Source: Agreia sp. VKM Ac-1783
Lineage (GTDB): Bacteria; Actinomycetota; Actinomycetes; Actinomycetales; Microbacteriaceae
DNA: 64,000 nucleotides
Direction of reading: 5' to 3'
Assembly: GCF_900177765.1 (NCBI RefSeq)
Contig: NZ_FXWI01000003.1
Span: forward strand, 620,001 to 684,000
The notes under the pieces are model-generated. The model was not told the DNA's origin. It saw nothing but the letters and a program-made list of their open reading frames with translations, and searched no databases. A program made the position numbers and the translations under genes. The number at the start of each line of letters is the position of its first letter. The stretch's first letter is position 1. Shown piece by piece: positions 25,001 through 35,700 of the stretch.

Positions 25001-25053
25001 TATCCGCGCCGGGACGTCCGGGCGCGGATGCACCGATTCGGCGCGGATAGTGT
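25001..25053 (+). promoter_or_regulatory. Three half-site repeats and -10 box upstream of the DJ-1/PfpI gene
   Basis: TATCCGCGCCG (25001-25011) is the exact inverted complement of CGGCGCGGATA (25039-25049); a third copy, GGCGCGGATG, lies between at 25021-25030 in direct orientation. TAGTGT (25048-25053) ends 7 nt before ATG 25061, a leaderless -10, and overlaps the last half-site. This layout suits a repressor operator. Confidence 0.45.
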
Positions 25054-25060
25054 TGCCTAC

Positions 25061-25651
25061 ATGACCAAGCACATCGGCATCCTTCTGTTCGACGGCGTTG
25101 AAGAACTCGATGCGGTCGGCCCCTGGGAGGTGCTGTCGTGGTGGACGCGGACGAGCCCCGACGACGGGTACGAGGTGTTCCTCATGGCCGACTCGCTCGA
25201 ACCGATGAACTGCGCCAAGGGCATGCGCATCCTCCCCGACGTGCGAGTGGATGCCGCACCGCCTCTCGAGGTGCTCATCTACCCGGGCGGGCGCGGCACC
25301 CGCCGGCACCTGCTCGATGAGCAGCGGCTCGAATGGGTGCGCACGCAGCGCGAGACGGTGCCGCTCATGACCAGCGTCTGCACCGGATCGCTCGTCTACG
25401 CAGCGGCAGGCATCCTGAACGGGAGGCCGGCGACGACGCACTGGAGCACGCTCGACCGGCTCCGCGAGCTCGACCAGAGCATCGAGGTGCGGCCCGATGA
25501 CCGTTTCGTCGACGACGGCGATGTGATCACGGCGGCGGGCGTCTCGGCGGGCATCGACATGGCCCTGCATCTCGTCGCGCGCCTCGCGGGAGTCGAGCGC
25601 GCTCGCGAGGTGCGCCGCGGCATCCAGTACGATCCCGAACCGCCCGTGTAG
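25061..25651 (+). CDS. DJ-1/PfpI family protein (isonitrile hydratase-like)
   Basis: 196 residues. N-terminal GILLFDGVEELDAVGPWEVL is the class signature, with the acidic residue that activates the nucleophile. The nucleophile Cys is in MTSVCTGSLVYAAAGIL, near residue 110, at the elbow. The RPATTHWSTLDRL and GVSAGIDMALHLV blocks are typical of the isonitrile hydratase/ThiJ-like branch that lacks an AraC DNA-binding domain. Cytosolic; may hydrate isonitriles or act on glyoxals. Leaderless start supported by TAGTGT 7 nt upstream. Confidence 0.85.
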   Translation: MTKHIGILLFDGVEELDAVGPWEVLSWWTRTSPDDGYEVFLMADSLEPMNCAKGMRILPDVRVDAAPPLEVLIYPGGRGTRRHLLDEQRLEWVRTQRETVPLMTSVCTGSLVYAAAGILNGRPATTHWSTLDRLRELDQSIEVRPDDRFVDDGDVITAAGVSAGIDMALHLVARLAGVERAREVRRGIQYDPEPPV

Positions 25652-25659
25652 CTACCCGG

Positions 25660-26151
25660 TCAGCCGCGGAAGGCTGCTTGGCGGCGTCGGGCCGGATCGA
25701 TGTCTCGGCGCTGCCACGTGATCACGTTGGCCGCGTCGAACCGCTTGGAGCACGTGCCGCACGCCAGAGTGCGAGCGGGCTTGCGATAGCGGAAGTGCTC
25801 GTGGCCCGCGGGGCAGACGCCTGCCCAGGGAGCGAGTTCGTCGGCGACCGAACCCGTGTGCGTGCGTGAGCCCACGTATCCGATGGACGCGGCGATGCGC
25901 TGCCACGACGGACCGTGCCCCGCGCGGTGACCCGCCATCGCGTGCGCGACCTCGTGCAGCAGGACCTGGTGGATCTCGTCGTCGTCGAAAGTGGCGGCCA
26001 GATAGCGCGAGACCGTGATGCGTTTGGTGGTGAAGCTGCAGAGGCCCGCGCGCGTCTTGGCGTTGTCGAAGCCGAACGACCAGACGTGAGGATCGAGGTG
26101 CAGCGCAATCAGCGCGTCTGCCCAGACGCGTACTTTCGAGAGATCAGCCAC
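25660..26151 (-). CDS. SprT-like zinc metalloprotease-fold protein
   Basis: 163 residues from a GTG. The zinc site is LLHEVAHAMAGH (HExxH with a following His), and C-terminal CxxxH/CxxC residues (CPAGHEHF, LACGTC) form the zinc-ribbon of the SprT family. SprT/Spartan proteins cut DNA-protein crosslinks in eukaryotes; bacterial SprT roles are less certain. No signal peptide. It converges with the DJ-1 gene (8-nt gap). TAGTGT 6 nt before the GTG suggests a leaderless transcript. Confidence 0.88.
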   Translation of the reverse strand: MADLSKVRVWADALIALHLDPHVWSFGFDNAKTRAGLCSFTTKRITVSRYLAATFDDDEIHQVLLHEVAHAMAGHRAGHGPSWQRIAASIGYVGSRTHTGSVADELAPWAGVCPAGHEHFRYRKPARTLACGTCSKRFDAANVITWQRRDIDPARRRQAAFRG

Positions 26152-26157
26152 GCAAAG

Positions 26158-26163
26158 ACACTA
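26158..26163 (-). promoter_or_regulatory. -10 box (TAGTGT) of leaderless SprT-like gene
   Basis: TAGTGT on the minus strand ends 6 nt before the GTG start; the hexamer is identical to that of the DJ-1/PfpI gene. Confidence 0.45.
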
Positions 26164-26208
26164 ACCCGACCGTGCGACATCGCCGCCCGAGCGCGAGCGC
26201 CGGGGTGC

Positions 26209-26724
26209 TCAGGGCTCGGTGAGGAAGGACTCGGTGACCGCCACGGCCACGAGCGAGCTCTCGAGCTGGTCGAGAGACGCGCCCATCTTTTCGTAGAGGA
26301 AGACGGTGGCCTTGAAGTCGACCAGAGCGGCCTCGTAGTCGCCCATGTCGAAGAGCACCTTGCCTCGGGTCAGCTGCGAGGCGGCCTCGAGCGGACCCCA
26401 CTCGTGCACCCTGGCCTCGTCGACGCACAGCGACAGCTCGGAGAGTGCGGCCTGCAGTTTGCCCTGATACTGCTGCACCTGGGCGCGGCGGATCCGTGCC
26501 CCGAGGAGCTGCTCCCGGTCTCCCGAGAAGCGGGTGTGTCTGACGGCCTCGTTCGCGACCGTCCAGGCCTCGTCGAGACGACCGAGGAGGCGGTAGAGAC
26601 CGACCTTCTCGTTGAGGGCCGAGAGACTGCGCAGCTGGCCCAGCTCGCCGAGCCGTGCGGAGGCCGCTTGGACGTCGATCTTCTCCCTGAGATTGCGAGG
26701 GTCGTAGCCGGTGATGATGCTCAC
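26209..26724 (-). CDS. Tetratricopeptide-repeat protein
   Basis: 171 residues from GTG 26724 (GGAG 11 nt upstream). It is all-helical with TPR-like pairs: LRSLSALNEKVGLYRLLGRLDEAWTVANEA, IRRAQVQQYQGKLQAALSELSLCVDEAR, and ASQLTRGKVLFDMGDYEAALVDFKATVFLYEKM. No enzyme motif or signal. A protein-protein scaffold is likely. It lies 57 nt before SprT on the same strand, so they could be cotranscribed, but SprT has its own -10 box. Partner unknown. Confidence 0.7.
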   Translation of the reverse strand: MSIITGYDPRNLREKIDVQAASARLGELGQLRSLSALNEKVGLYRLLGRLDEAWTVANEAVRHTRFSGDREQLLGARIRRAQVQQYQGKLQAALSELSLCVDEARVHEWGPLEAASQLTRGKVLFDMGDYEAALVDFKATVFLYEKMGASLDQLESSLVAVAVTESFLTEP

Positions 26725-26801
26725 TAGGTCAGGTACTCCGTTGATAGGCGCGCGGTGCTGCCGCGGTCGACGTTCTGAAGTCTCGCGGGCTGCGAACAAC
26801 C

Positions 26802-27968
26802 CTATCCGGAGGTCGGCGCGAGCGTGACTCGATACAGCGTGTCGTCGCCGGGACGGGGCTCTCCGCGGCCGTCGGTGTTGTTGGTGATCAGCCACAGGCT
26901 CCCATCGCCGACCGAGTAGACGTCACGAATCCGTCCGAGTTGGCCGGCGAAGAACTCCCGCGTCTGTGCTCCCTCCGTCGGATCGATCGTCCACAGCCTC
27001 TCGCCGCCGAGACCCGCCATAAATACCGTGTCGCCGACCACCGCGATGCCGCTGGGGCTCGCGTCGTCGGTCGCCCAATGCGCGATGGGGGCGACGAAAC
27101 GGGTGTCGGCGGAATCCACTCCCTCGACATCCGGCCAGCCGTAGTTGGCACCGGGCTCGATGATGTTCAGCTCATCCCAGGTGTCCTGCCCGAATTCCGC
27201 CGCGAACATCGTGCCGTCGGTGCTCCAGGCGATTCCCTGGGGATTCCGATGGCCGAGGCTGTAGACGGGCGAGCTCGCAATCGGATTGTCGGCGGGGACG
27301 GAACCCGCCGCATCCACCCGCAGGATCTTGCCGCCCAGATAGTCGACGTCTTGCGCTCGATCGCGTTGGTTGGCGTCACCCGTGGTGATGTAGAGCAAGC
27401 CGTCCGGTCCGAAGGCGATCCGGCCTCCATTGTGATTCGACGCCTTGGGCAGACCGGTGATCACCTCGGTGGCGGGGCCGAATGAGAGGGATGCGCCGGT
27501 GACGGTCAGAGGAAAAGACACGACCCGGTTGTCGTCGGCGGTCGTGAAATAGACGAAGAGCCGGCGCTCGGCGCCGTCGCCATGGACCGCGAGGCCGAGA
27601 AGGCCACCCTCTCCGCTCGCGGCGACACCGCCCACGCTGCCGATGACGCGCTTCTGTCCCGTCGGATCGACGAGCACGATCTGTGCCGAGTCGCGCTCGG
27701 AGACCAGGATGCCGTCGTCTCCGACGGGTGCGATCGACCAGGGAGCAGCGAGGTCGTTGGCCAGAGCAGTGAGGTCGCCGGTGGGCGAGTACTTGCCGAC
27801 GAGCGGGGCGACCGTCGCCGTCGGGGTGGGGGAGGGGGAGGTCGGCGCTGCGACCGACGGCGTCGCGGTCGCGACCGTGCGTTCGGGTCTCGGCGCCTCG
27901 CATCCGCTGAGCACGAGCATCGCGACCGCGGAGGCGATCAGGGCGGTGGCGGTGCGTCGGACGCTCAT
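26802..27968 (-). CDS. PQQ-type sugar dehydrogenase lipoprotein (Gdh/YliI family)
   Basis: 388 residues from ATG 27968 (AGGAG 7 nt upstream). Signal peptide with lipobox LSGC, so Cys about 23 is lipidated and the protein sits outside the membrane. A Thr/Pro linker follows. The rest is a six-bladed beta-propeller of the soluble glucose dehydrogenase family: AAPWSIAPVGDDGILVSERDS, GGLLGLAVH, NHNGGRIAFGPDGLLYITTGD (with His near the active site), GHRNPQGIAW, EFGQDTWDELNIIEPGANYGWPDVEG. The family oxidises aldose sugars with PQQ. No PQQ biosynthesis genes are seen, so PQQ may be imported or absent. Confidence 0.88.
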   Translation of the reverse strand: MSVRRTATALIASAVAMLVLSGCEAPRPERTVATATPSVAAPTSPSPTPTATVAPLVGKYSPTGDLTALANDLAAPWSIAPVGDDGILVSERDSAQIVLVDPTGQKRVIGSVGGVAASGEGGLLGLAVHGDGAERRLFVYFTTADDNRVVSFPLTVTGASLSFGPATEVITGLPKASNHNGGRIAFGPDGLLYITTGDANQRDRAQDVDYLGGKILRVDAAGSVPADNPIASSPVYSLGHRNPQGIAWSTDGTMFAAEFGQDTWDELNIIEPGANYGWPDVEGVDSADTRFVAPIAHWATDDASPSGIAVVGDTVFMAGLGGERLWTIDPTEGAQTREFFAGQLGRIRDVYSVGDGSLWLITNNTDGRGEPRPGDDTLYRVTLAPTSG

Positions 27969-27993
27969 TGTGCTTCTCCTGTCTGCGGCCCGC

Positions 27994-28884
27994 TCAGGGC
28001 TTGAGCTGAAAGATGCTGCGCCCCGGGGGAGGCGACTTCACGGCGGTCTGATCGGTGACGATCGCGGCGCCGGCGATGAAGTTGTGCAGTTCGGCTCCGG
28101 TGACGACCTTGGATGCGACAGGATCGCCGGCCACGAGCCGGGGCATGCGCTCGAACGGAAGAGGGGTGCTGGAGCCGAACATGACCACGTTGCCGAAGCG
28201 CTTGGCCTTCAGCATCTGCGAGTCGAGAACGATCGAGACGTGCTCGAAGACACTCGACAACGTGGCGGCCTGCCCTCGGGCGAAGGCGAGGCCGGCGCCA
28301 TCGGCGACGTTCACCGCGATCATGCCGTCGTTCGCGAGAAGGGCGCGTCCCAGCGTGTAGAACTCCGCGCTCGTGACGTGAGCCGGTGTGCGCGCGCCCG
28401 AGAAGACATCCACGACCAGCAGATCGACATTGCCCACCAGCCCGGGAGGGAACGAGGCGAGCTGCTCGCGCGCGTCGCCGTGTCGGATGCGGATCTGCGC
28501 GTCGCGGGGAAGGGGGAGCTCCCGGCGCACGAGGTCGACCAGCTCGCTCTCGTACTCCACGACCTGCTGGCGTGAGCCCGGTCGAGTCGCTGCGACGTAG
28601 CGAGGCAGGGTGAGGCCGCCGCCGCCCAGATGCACGGCGGTGATCGCCTCGCCCTCCGGTCGCAGCAGATCGATGCCGTGACCGATGCGGCGCACGTATT
28701 CGAAGTTCAGATGGGTCGGGTCGTCGACATCGACGTGCGACTGGGGCGTGCCGTCGACGACGAGCAGAAAGCTGCCCGGCGAGTACCGGTCGGACTCTAT
28801 GCGCGCGTGGAATCCGCTCTTCGAGAGCGTCGCCGATGGATGCTCGGGCTCGGCCCGATCGGCACCTCGCGTTGATCTGCTCAT
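27994..28884 (-). CDS. Spermidine-synthase-like methyltransferase-fold protein, paralogue 1
   Basis: 296 residues. It resembles spermidine synthases: GTPQSHVDVDDPTHLNFEYV near the N-terminus, nucleotide-binding loop AVHLGGGGLTLPRY, acidic VVEYESELVDLVRR, and VDLLVVDVFSGARTPAHV. The overall fold binds S-adenosyl compounds. It lacks the classical polyamine-binding extras, so real aminopropyltransferase activity is unproven. It is clearly related to the gene at 36680-37456. GATAAT, 6 nt before the ATG, is a likely leaderless -10; it directly abuts a copy of the dispersed repeat. Confidence 0.82.
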   Translation of the reverse strand: MSRSTRGADRAEPEHPSATLSKSGFHARIESDRYSPGSFLLVVDGTPQSHVDVDDPTHLNFEYVRRIGHGIDLLRPEGEAITAVHLGGGGLTLPRYVAATRPGSRQQVVEYESELVDLVRRELPLPRDAQIRIRHGDAREQLASFPPGLVGNVDLLVVDVFSGARTPAHVTSAEFYTLGRALLANDGMIAVNVADGAGLAFARGQAATLSSVFEHVSIVLDSQMLKAKRFGNVVMFGSSTPLPFERMPRLVAGDPVASKVVTGAELHNFIAGAAIVTDQTAVKSPPPGRSIFQLKP

Positions 28885-28897
28885 GGCTCGATTATCG

Positions 28898-28921
28898 CCC
28901 TTCGACAGGCTCAGGGAACGG
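28898..28921 (-). repeat. Dispersed REP-like element
   Basis: This 24-nt stretch is the exact reverse complement of 11991-12014 (core TCCCTGAGCCTGTCGAAGGG). It lies in the divergent gap between the spermidine-synthase-like gene and rpoB. Confidence 0.8.
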
Positions 28922-29003
28922 CGAAAGCCCGTTCGCCCAGATTGTCGAGGCGAGGGGAGAGGGCGGTTATACCGGAGATTCCAAAACTAATCAAGAAAAG
29001 CGG

Positions 29004-29207
29004 TGGACAGGCGCGTCGGATGCGCATATAGTTGACCTTTGCGCTCCCAGTAAAACCATGCCCTCATATCGCGGTCGGCAGCCATGGTCTTACATCCCCG
29101 AACTTCTTGACAAATGTAGGTCGAAGCCGGGTGCGATCGCAAACGAAACATCCTTATTAGTCAACCGACAGTACTGAGACCCGACGGGGTCCACGGAGGT
29201 TATTTCC
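29004..29207 (+). promoter_or_regulatory. rpoBC promoter and leader
   Basis: TGGACA (29004-29009), a 17-nt spacer and TATAGT (29027-29032) make a good sigma-A promoter; transcription should start near 29039. The leader is about 170 nt. The SD GGAGGT (29195-29200) is 7 nt before the TTG start. The rest of the 323-nt gap back to 28885 holds the repeat at 28898 and nothing else recognised. Confidence 0.7.
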
Positions 29208-32200
29208 TTGGCTGCTGCGCGCAACGCAACCACCAACTCACCCAAGACCGGGAGAAACGCATCGCGTCTCTCGTTCGCGAAGATCACAGACACACTCACG
29301 GTCCCGGATCTGCTCGCCCTGCAGACCGAGAGCTTCGACTGGCTCGTCGGCAACGACATCTGGAAAGAGCGCGTCGCCGAGGCGAAGAAGGCCGGTCGTC
29401 AAGACCTGGCCAACAACTCGGGACTCGAGGAGATCTTCGAAGAGATCTCCCCGATCGAGGACCTCGGCGAGACGATGCAGCTGAGCTTCACCGCTCCGTT
29501 CCTCGAGCCTGAGAAGTACACGATCGACGAGTGCAAGGAGCGCGGCAAGACCTACGCGGCTCCCCTCTACGTCGAGGCCGAGTTCATGAACCACCAGACC
29601 GGTGAGATCAAGACGCAGACCGTCTTCATGGGCGACTTCCCGCTCATGACCGAGCGCGGTACGTTCATCATCAACGGCACCGAGCGTGTCGTCGTCTCGC
29701 AGCTCGTGCGCAGCCCCGGCGTGTACTTCGAGCGCGCCCAGGAGAAGACGTCCGACAAGGACATCTACTCCTCGCGCATCATCCCGAGCCGTGGTGCATG
29801 GCTCGAGTTCGAGATCGACAAGCGCGACCAGGTCGGCGTTCGCATCGACCGCAAGCGCAAGCAGAGCGTCACCGTCTTCCTCAAGGCCCTCGGCCTCACG
29901 AGCGAAGAGATCCTCTCCGAGTTCAAGGGATACGCATCCATCGAGGCCACCCTCGAGAAGGACACGATCCTCACCAAAGAAGAGGCGCTGAAAGACATCT
30001 ACCGCAAGCTCCGTCCGGGCGAGCAGGTTGCTGCCGAGGCCGCGCGTGCGCTGCTCGACAACTTCTACTTCAACTCGAAGCGCTACGACCTGGCGAAGGT
30101 GGGTCGTTACAAGATCAACCGCAAGCTCGGCATCGAGAGTGCGCTGAGCAACTCCGTGCTCACGGTCGAGGACATCATCGCCACGATCAAGTACCTGGTC
30201 GCTCTTCACGACAACCAGACCACGATCCCCGGCACCCGCGAGGGCAAGAAGGTCGACATCCGTCTCGACGTCGATGACATCGACCACTTCGGAAACCGTC
30301 GTATCCGCGCCGTGGGCGAGCTCATCCAGAACCAGGTCCGTACGGGTCTGTCTCGTATGGAGCGCGTCGTCCGCGAGCGTATGACCACTCAGGACATCGA
30401 GGCCATCACCCCGCAGACCCTGATCAACGTGCGCCCCGTCGTCGCCGCGATCAAGGAGTTCTTCGGAACCAGCCAGCTGTCGCAGTTCATGGACCAGAAC
30501 AACCCCCTCGCGGGTCTGACGCACAAGCGTCGCCTCTCCGCGCTGGGCCCGGGTGGTCTGAGCCGTGAGCGCGCCGGTGTCGAGGTGCGAGACGTTCACC
30601 CGTCGCACTACGGCCGCATGTGCCCCATCGAGACCCCTGAAGGCCCGAACATCGGTCTGATCGGATCGCTCGCCTCGTTCGCGCGCATCAACTCGTTCGG
30701 TTTCATCGAGACCCCGTACCGTCGCGTCGTCGACGGCGTGGTCACGGCGACCATCGACTACCTCACCGCCAGCGAAGAAGACGAGTACATCGTCGCCCAG
30801 GCCAACGCGCCGCTCACAGGTGAGGCCCGCTTCGCCGAGTCGCGCGTCCTCGCTCGCCGCAAGGGCGGAGAGGTCGACCTGTTCCCGGCCGAGGACATCG
30901 GCTACATGGACGTCTCGCCGCGCCAGATGGTGTCGGTCGCGACCAGCCTCATCCCCTTCCTCGAGCACGACGATGCGAACCGCGCCCTCATGGGTGCCAA
31001 CATGCAGCGCCAGGCTGTTCCGCTGCTGCGCAGCGAGAGCCCGCTCGTGGGAACCGGTATGGAGGGCTACGCGGCCATCGACGCCGGAGACGTGGTCACC
31101 ACGCTCAAGGCCGGTGTCGTCTCCGAGGTCTCGGCAGACGTCGTCACCATCCAGCTCGACGAGGGCGGAACGCAGGACTACTACCTGCGCAAGTTCGACC
31201 GCTCGAACCAGGGCACCAGCTACAACCACCGTGTGATCGTCGCCGAGGGCGAGCGGGTCGAGGTCGGCCAGGTTCTGGCCGATGGTCCCGCCACCGAGAA
31301 CGGCGAGCTCGCGCTCGGAAAGAACCTGCTCGTGGCATTCATGCCGTGGGAAGGCTACAACTTCGAAGACGCGATGATCCTGAGCCAGAACCTGGTGAAA
31401 GACGACGTGCTCTCCTCGATCCACATCGAGGAGTACGAGGTCGACGCGCGCGACACCAAGCTGGGTAAAGAGGAGATCACCCGTGACCTCCCCAACGTCT
31501 CGCCTGAGCTGCTCGCAGACCTCGACGAGCGCGGCATCATCCGCATCGGTGCCGAGGTCCGCCCCGGCGACATCCTCGTCGGCAAGGTCACACCCAAGGG
31601 TGAGACCGAGCTCAGCGCCGAGGAGCGCCTGCTGCGCGCCATCTTCAACGAGAAGAGCCGCGAGGTTCGCGACACGTCGCTGAAGGTGCCCCACGGTGAG
31701 CAGGGAACGATCATCGCCGTCAAGGAGTTCTCGGCCGAGAACGACGACGAGCTCGGTTCGGGCGTCAACCAGCGCGTTGTCGTCTACATCGCTCAGAAGC
31801 GCAAGATCACCGAGGGCGACAAGCTCGCAGGCCGTCACGGCAACAAGGGCGTCATCTCCAAGATCCTTCCGGTCGAAGACATGCCGTTCCTCGCCGACGG
31901 AACCCCCGTCGACATCGTGCTGAACCCGCTGGGTATTCCTGGACGAATGAACTTCGGACAGGTCCTCGAGACCCACCTCGGCTGGATCGCCAAGCAGGGC
32001 TGGGAGGTCGAAGGCAAGCCCAAGTGGGCTGCCGAGCTGCCCGAGCAGGCCCGCAAGGCCGCTCCGAACACCAAGGTCGCGACCCCCGTGTTTGACGGTG
32101 CGTTCGAGGAGGAGATCGCCGGTCTGCTCGACTCGACGACTCCGACCCGCGACGGTGACCGCCTCATCGGCTCCTCCGGAAAGGCCCGCCTGTTCGACGG

Positions 32201-32696
32201 CCGCTCCGGTGAGCCGTACCCCGAGCCCATCTCGGTCGGTTACATGTACATCCTGAAGCTGCACCACCTCGTCGACGACAAGATCCACGCGCGTTCGACG
32301 GGTCCGTACTCCATGATCACGCAGCAGCCGCTGGGTGGTAAGGCACAGTTCGGTGGACAGCGTTTCGGTGAGATGGAGGTCTGGGCCCTCGAGGCCTATG
32401 GAGCCGCGTACGCGCTCCAGGAGCTCCTGACCATCAAGTCCGACGACATCCTCGGCCGAGTCAAGGTCTACGAGGCGATCGTCAAGGGCGAGAACATCCA
32501 GGAGCCCGGTATTCCCGAGAGCTTCAAGGTGCTCATCAAGGAGATGCAGTCGCTGTGTCTGAACGTCGAGGTCCTCTCGGCCGACGGAACAGCAGTGAGC
32601 CTGCGCGACACGGATGACGAGGTCTTCCGTGCAGCTGAGGAGCTCGGCATCAACATCTCCACCCGGTTCGAGTCGTCGTCCATCGACGACATCTGA
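29208..32696 (+). CDS. rpoB: DNA-directed RNA polymerase beta subunit
   Basis: 1162 residues from TTG 29208 with GGAGGT at 7-nt spacing. Full-length actinobacterial RpoB. The rifampicin region reads [34 protein letters not shown] with wild-type Asp, His, Arg and Ser at the usual resistance positions, so the allele should be rifampicin-sensitive. Catalytic-region and C-terminal clamp blocks ([43 protein letters not shown]) are intact. It forms the core enzyme with RpoC, alpha and omega. rpoC follows after 48 nt. Confidence 0.99.
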   Translation: MAAARNATTNSPKTGRNASRLSFAKITDTLTVPDLLALQTESFDWLVGNDIWKERVAEAKKAGRQDLANNSGLEEIFEEISPIEDLGETMQLSFTAPFLEPEKYTIDECKERGKTYAAPLYVEAEFMNHQTGEIKTQTVFMGDFPLMTERGTFIINGTERVVVSQLVRSPGVYFERAQEKTSDKDIYSSRIIPSRGAWLEFEIDKRDQVGVRIDRKRKQSVTVFLKALGLTSEEILSEFKGYASIEATLEKDTILTKEEALKDIYRKLRPGEQVAAEAARALLDNFYFNSKRYDLAKVGRYKINRKLGIESALSNSVLTVEDIIATIKYLVALHDNQTTIPGTREGKKVDIRLDVDDIDHFGNRRIRAVGELIQNQVRTGLSRMERVVRERMTTQDIEAITPQTLINVRPVVAAIKEFFGTSQLSQFMDQNNPLAGLTHKRRLSALGPGGLSRERAGVEVRDVHPSHYGRMCPIETPEGPNIGLIGSLASFARINSFGFIETPYRRVVDGVVTATIDYLTASEEDEYIVAQANAPLTGEARFAESRVLARRKGGEVDLFPAEDIGYMDVSPRQMVSVATSLIPFLEHDDANRALMGANMQRQAVPLLRSESPLVGTGMEGYAAIDAGDVVTTLKAGVVSEVSADVVTIQLDEGGTQDYYLRKFDRSNQGTSYNHRVIVAEGERVEVGQVLADGPATENGELALGKNLLVAFMPWEGYNFEDAMILSQNLVKDDVLSSIHIEEYEVDARDTKLGKEEITRDLPNVSPELLADLDERGIIRIGAEVRPGDILVGKVTPKGETELSAEERLLRAIFNEKSREVRDTSLKVPHGEQGTIIAVKEFSAENDDELGSGVNQRVVVYIAQKRKITEGDKLAGRHGNKGVISKILPVEDMPFLADGTPVDIVLNPLGIPGRMNFGQVLETHLGWIAKQGWEVEGKPKWAAELPEQARKAAPNTKVATPVFDGAFEEEIAGLLDSTTPTRDGDRLIGSSGKARLFDGRSGEPYPEPISVGYMYILKLHHLVDDKIHARSTGPYSMITQQPLGGKAQFGGQRFGEMEVWALEAYGAAYALQELLTIKSDDILGRVKVYEAIVKGENIQEPGIPESFKVLIKEMQSLCLNVEVLSADGTAVSLRDTDDEVFRAAEELGINISTRFESSSIDDI

Positions 32697-32744
32697 TCCG
32701 GCTTAGTTACTTAGCTGACGCAACCTTCAGGAGAAGAGAAAACA

Positions 32745-35700
32745 TTGCTGGACGTTACAACATTTGACGAACTGCGCATCGGTCTCGCCACGGCAGACGA
32801 TATCCGCAAGTGGTCACACGGTGAGGTAAAGAAGCCGGAGACGATCAACTACCGCACGCTGAAGCCCGAGAAGGACGGCCTCTTCGGAGAGCAGATCTTC
32901 GGGCCGAGCCGTGACTGGGAGTGTTCCTGCGGCAAGTACAAGCGGGTGCGATTCAAGGGAATCGTCTGCGAGCGCTGCGGCGTCGAGGTCACCAAGTCCT
33001 CGGTTCGTCGTGAGCGCATGGGCCACATCGAGCTCGCCGCTCCCGTCACCCACATCTGGTACTTCAAGGGCGTTCCGTCGCGCTTGGGCTACCTGCTCGA
33101 CATGGCGCCGAAAGACCTCGAGAAGGTCATCTACTTCGCCGCCTACATGATCATCTCGGTCGACGAGGATGCTCGCCACGAAGACATGCCCGGCCTTGAG
33201 AACGAGCTCCGCCTCGAGATCAAGACCCTGTCCGACCAGCGTGACTCCACGATCGCGAACCGCCTCCAGCGGCTCGAGACCGATCTGGCAGCCCTTGAGG
33301 CCGAAGGCGCCAAGAGCGACCAGAAGCGTCGCACGAAGGACTCCGCCGAGAAGGAGATGGGACAGACCCGCAAGGCGTACGACGAGCAGATCGGTCAGCT
33401 CGAGCGCGTGTGGGAGGACTTCCGCAGCCTCAAGGTCGGCGAGCTCAAGCCGGAAGACGCCGTCTTCCACGAGCTGCAGGACCGCTACGGCCAGTACTTC
33501 AGCGCCTACATGGGCGCCGAGGCCATCAAGAAGCGCCTCGAGGCGTTCGACCTGGTGACGGAGGGTGAGAATCTCCACCTGCAGATCGCCGAGGGCAAGG
33601 GCCAGAAGAAGATCCGTGCCATCAAGCGCCTGCGCGTGGTGTCCTCCTTCCTCGCGACCGGCAACTCGCCGGCCGCCATGGTGCTCGACGTCGTTCCGGT
33701 CATTCCGCCGGAGCTGCGCCCCATGGTGCAGCTCGACGGTGGCCGCTTCGCAACAAGCGACCTGAACGACCTCTACCGTCGTGTGATCAACCGCAACAAC
33801 CGTCTCCGCCGCCTGCTCGACCTCGGTGCCCCCGAGATCATCGTGAACAACGAGAAGCGCATGCTGCAGGAGGCCGTCGACGCACTGTTCGACAACGGTC
33901 GTCGTGGACGCCCCGTCACCGGTACCGGCAACCGCGCCCTCAAGTCCCTGAGCGACATGCTCAAGGGAAAGCAGGGTCGTTTCCGTCAGAACCTGCTCGG
34001 AAAGCGCGTCGACTACTCCGGTCGTTCGGTCATCATCGTCGGTCCCCAGCTCAAGCTGCACCAGTGTGGTCTGCCCAAGCAGATGGCACTCGAGCTGTTC
34101 AAGCCGTTCGTGATCAAGCGCCTGATCGACCTGAGCCACGCTCAGAACATCAAGGCCGCGAAGCGCATGGTCGAGCGCAGCCGTCCGCAGGTCTGGGACG
34201 TGCTCGAAGAGATCATCCGCGAGCGTCCTGTGCTGCTGAACCGTGCACCTACGCTTCACCGACTGGGCATCCAGGCTTTCGAGCCTCAGCTCGTCGAGGG
34301 CAAGGCGATTCAGCTTCACCCCCTCGTCTGTGCGGCGTTCAACGCCGACTTCGATGGTGACCAGATGGCCGTGCACCTGCCGCTGAGTGTCGAGGCCCAG
34401 GCCGAGGCGCGCATCCTGATGCTCGCATCGAACAACATCCTGAAGCCTTCTGACGGTCGCCCGGTGACCCTGCCCACACAGGACATGATCATCGGTCTGC
34501 ACCACCTCACCACGGTGAAAGAGGGAGCGACCGGCGAAGGCCGCGCGTTCTCCTCGGTCGCCGAGGCGATCCTGGCGCACGACCAGAAGTCGCTCGACCT
34601 CAACGCACCCGTGAAGATCCGTCTGCACGACGTGCACTTCGGCGAGAACGAGGGTCCGGCCGACTATGTCGACGGCCCCGTCATCGTCGAGACCACGCTG
34701 GGTCGCGCACTCTTCAACGAGGCGCTGCCGGCCGACTACCCGTACATCCAGGCCGTGGCCGACAAGGGTCAGCTTTCAGAGATCGTCAACGATCTCGCCG
34801 AGCGCTACCCCAAGGTCGAGGTCGCTGCATCGCTCGACCGCATCAAGGACGCCGGTTTCTACTGGGCCAGCCGTTCGGGTGTGACCGTTGCGCTCTCCGA
34901 CATCCTGACTCCGCCGAACAAGCGCGAGATCGTTCAGGGCTACGAGAAGCAGGCCGCCAAGGTCCAGGGCCAGTTCGAGAAGGGTCTCACGACCGACCTC
35001 GAGCGTCGCCAGGAGCTCATCCAGATCTGGACCAAGGCAACCGAAGAGGTCGCGCAGGCCATGCGCGACAACTTCCCGAAGGACAACACCATCAACCGCA
35101 TGGTGACCTCCGGTGCTCGTGGTAACTGGCTGCAGGTGCGCAACATCGCCGGTATGCGAGGCCTCGTGAACAACCCGAAGGGTGAGATCATCCCTCGCCC
35201 GATCATCTCGAGCTACCGCGAAGGACTCTCGGTCGCCGAGTACTTCATCGCGACGCACGGTGCCCGTAAGGGTCTGGCCGACACGGCCCTCCGTACGGCC
35301 GACTCGGGTTACCTCACGCGTCGTCTCGTCGACGTGTCACAAGACGTCATCATCCGCGAAGACGACTGTGGCACCACCAAGGGTCTCGATCTCCCGATCG
35401 CGATCGAGGGTGCCGACGGCAAGTGGACCAAGGATCCGAACGTCGAGAACTCGGTGTTCGCACGGTCGCTCGCGGCCGACGCGGTCGACGCCAAGGGCAC
35501 TGTCGTGGCCGAGGCCGGAGACGACGTCGGAGACGTTCTGATCGACAAGCTGGTTGCGGCCGGAGTCAACATCATCAAGGTGCGCTCCGTTCTCACGTGT
35601 GAGTCGGCCGTCGGTGTGTGTGCTGCCTGCTATGGCCGCTCGCTCGCCACGGGTCTGCTCGTCGACATCGGTGAGGCCGTCGGTATCATCGCGGCCCAGT

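Noticed and set aside
29238-32288. 1016-codon antisense frame across rpoB, and similar ones across fusA (56152-58143), tuf (58268-59629) and rpoC
   Set aside because: All are shadows of conserved genes: no family match, no start signals, composition rich in Asp/Val/Leu/Arg as expected from reverse-frame reading.
29208-32696. Rifampicin-resistance changes in rpoB, streptomycin changes in rpsL
   Set aside because: The resistance-determining segments read as the usual sensitive sequences.
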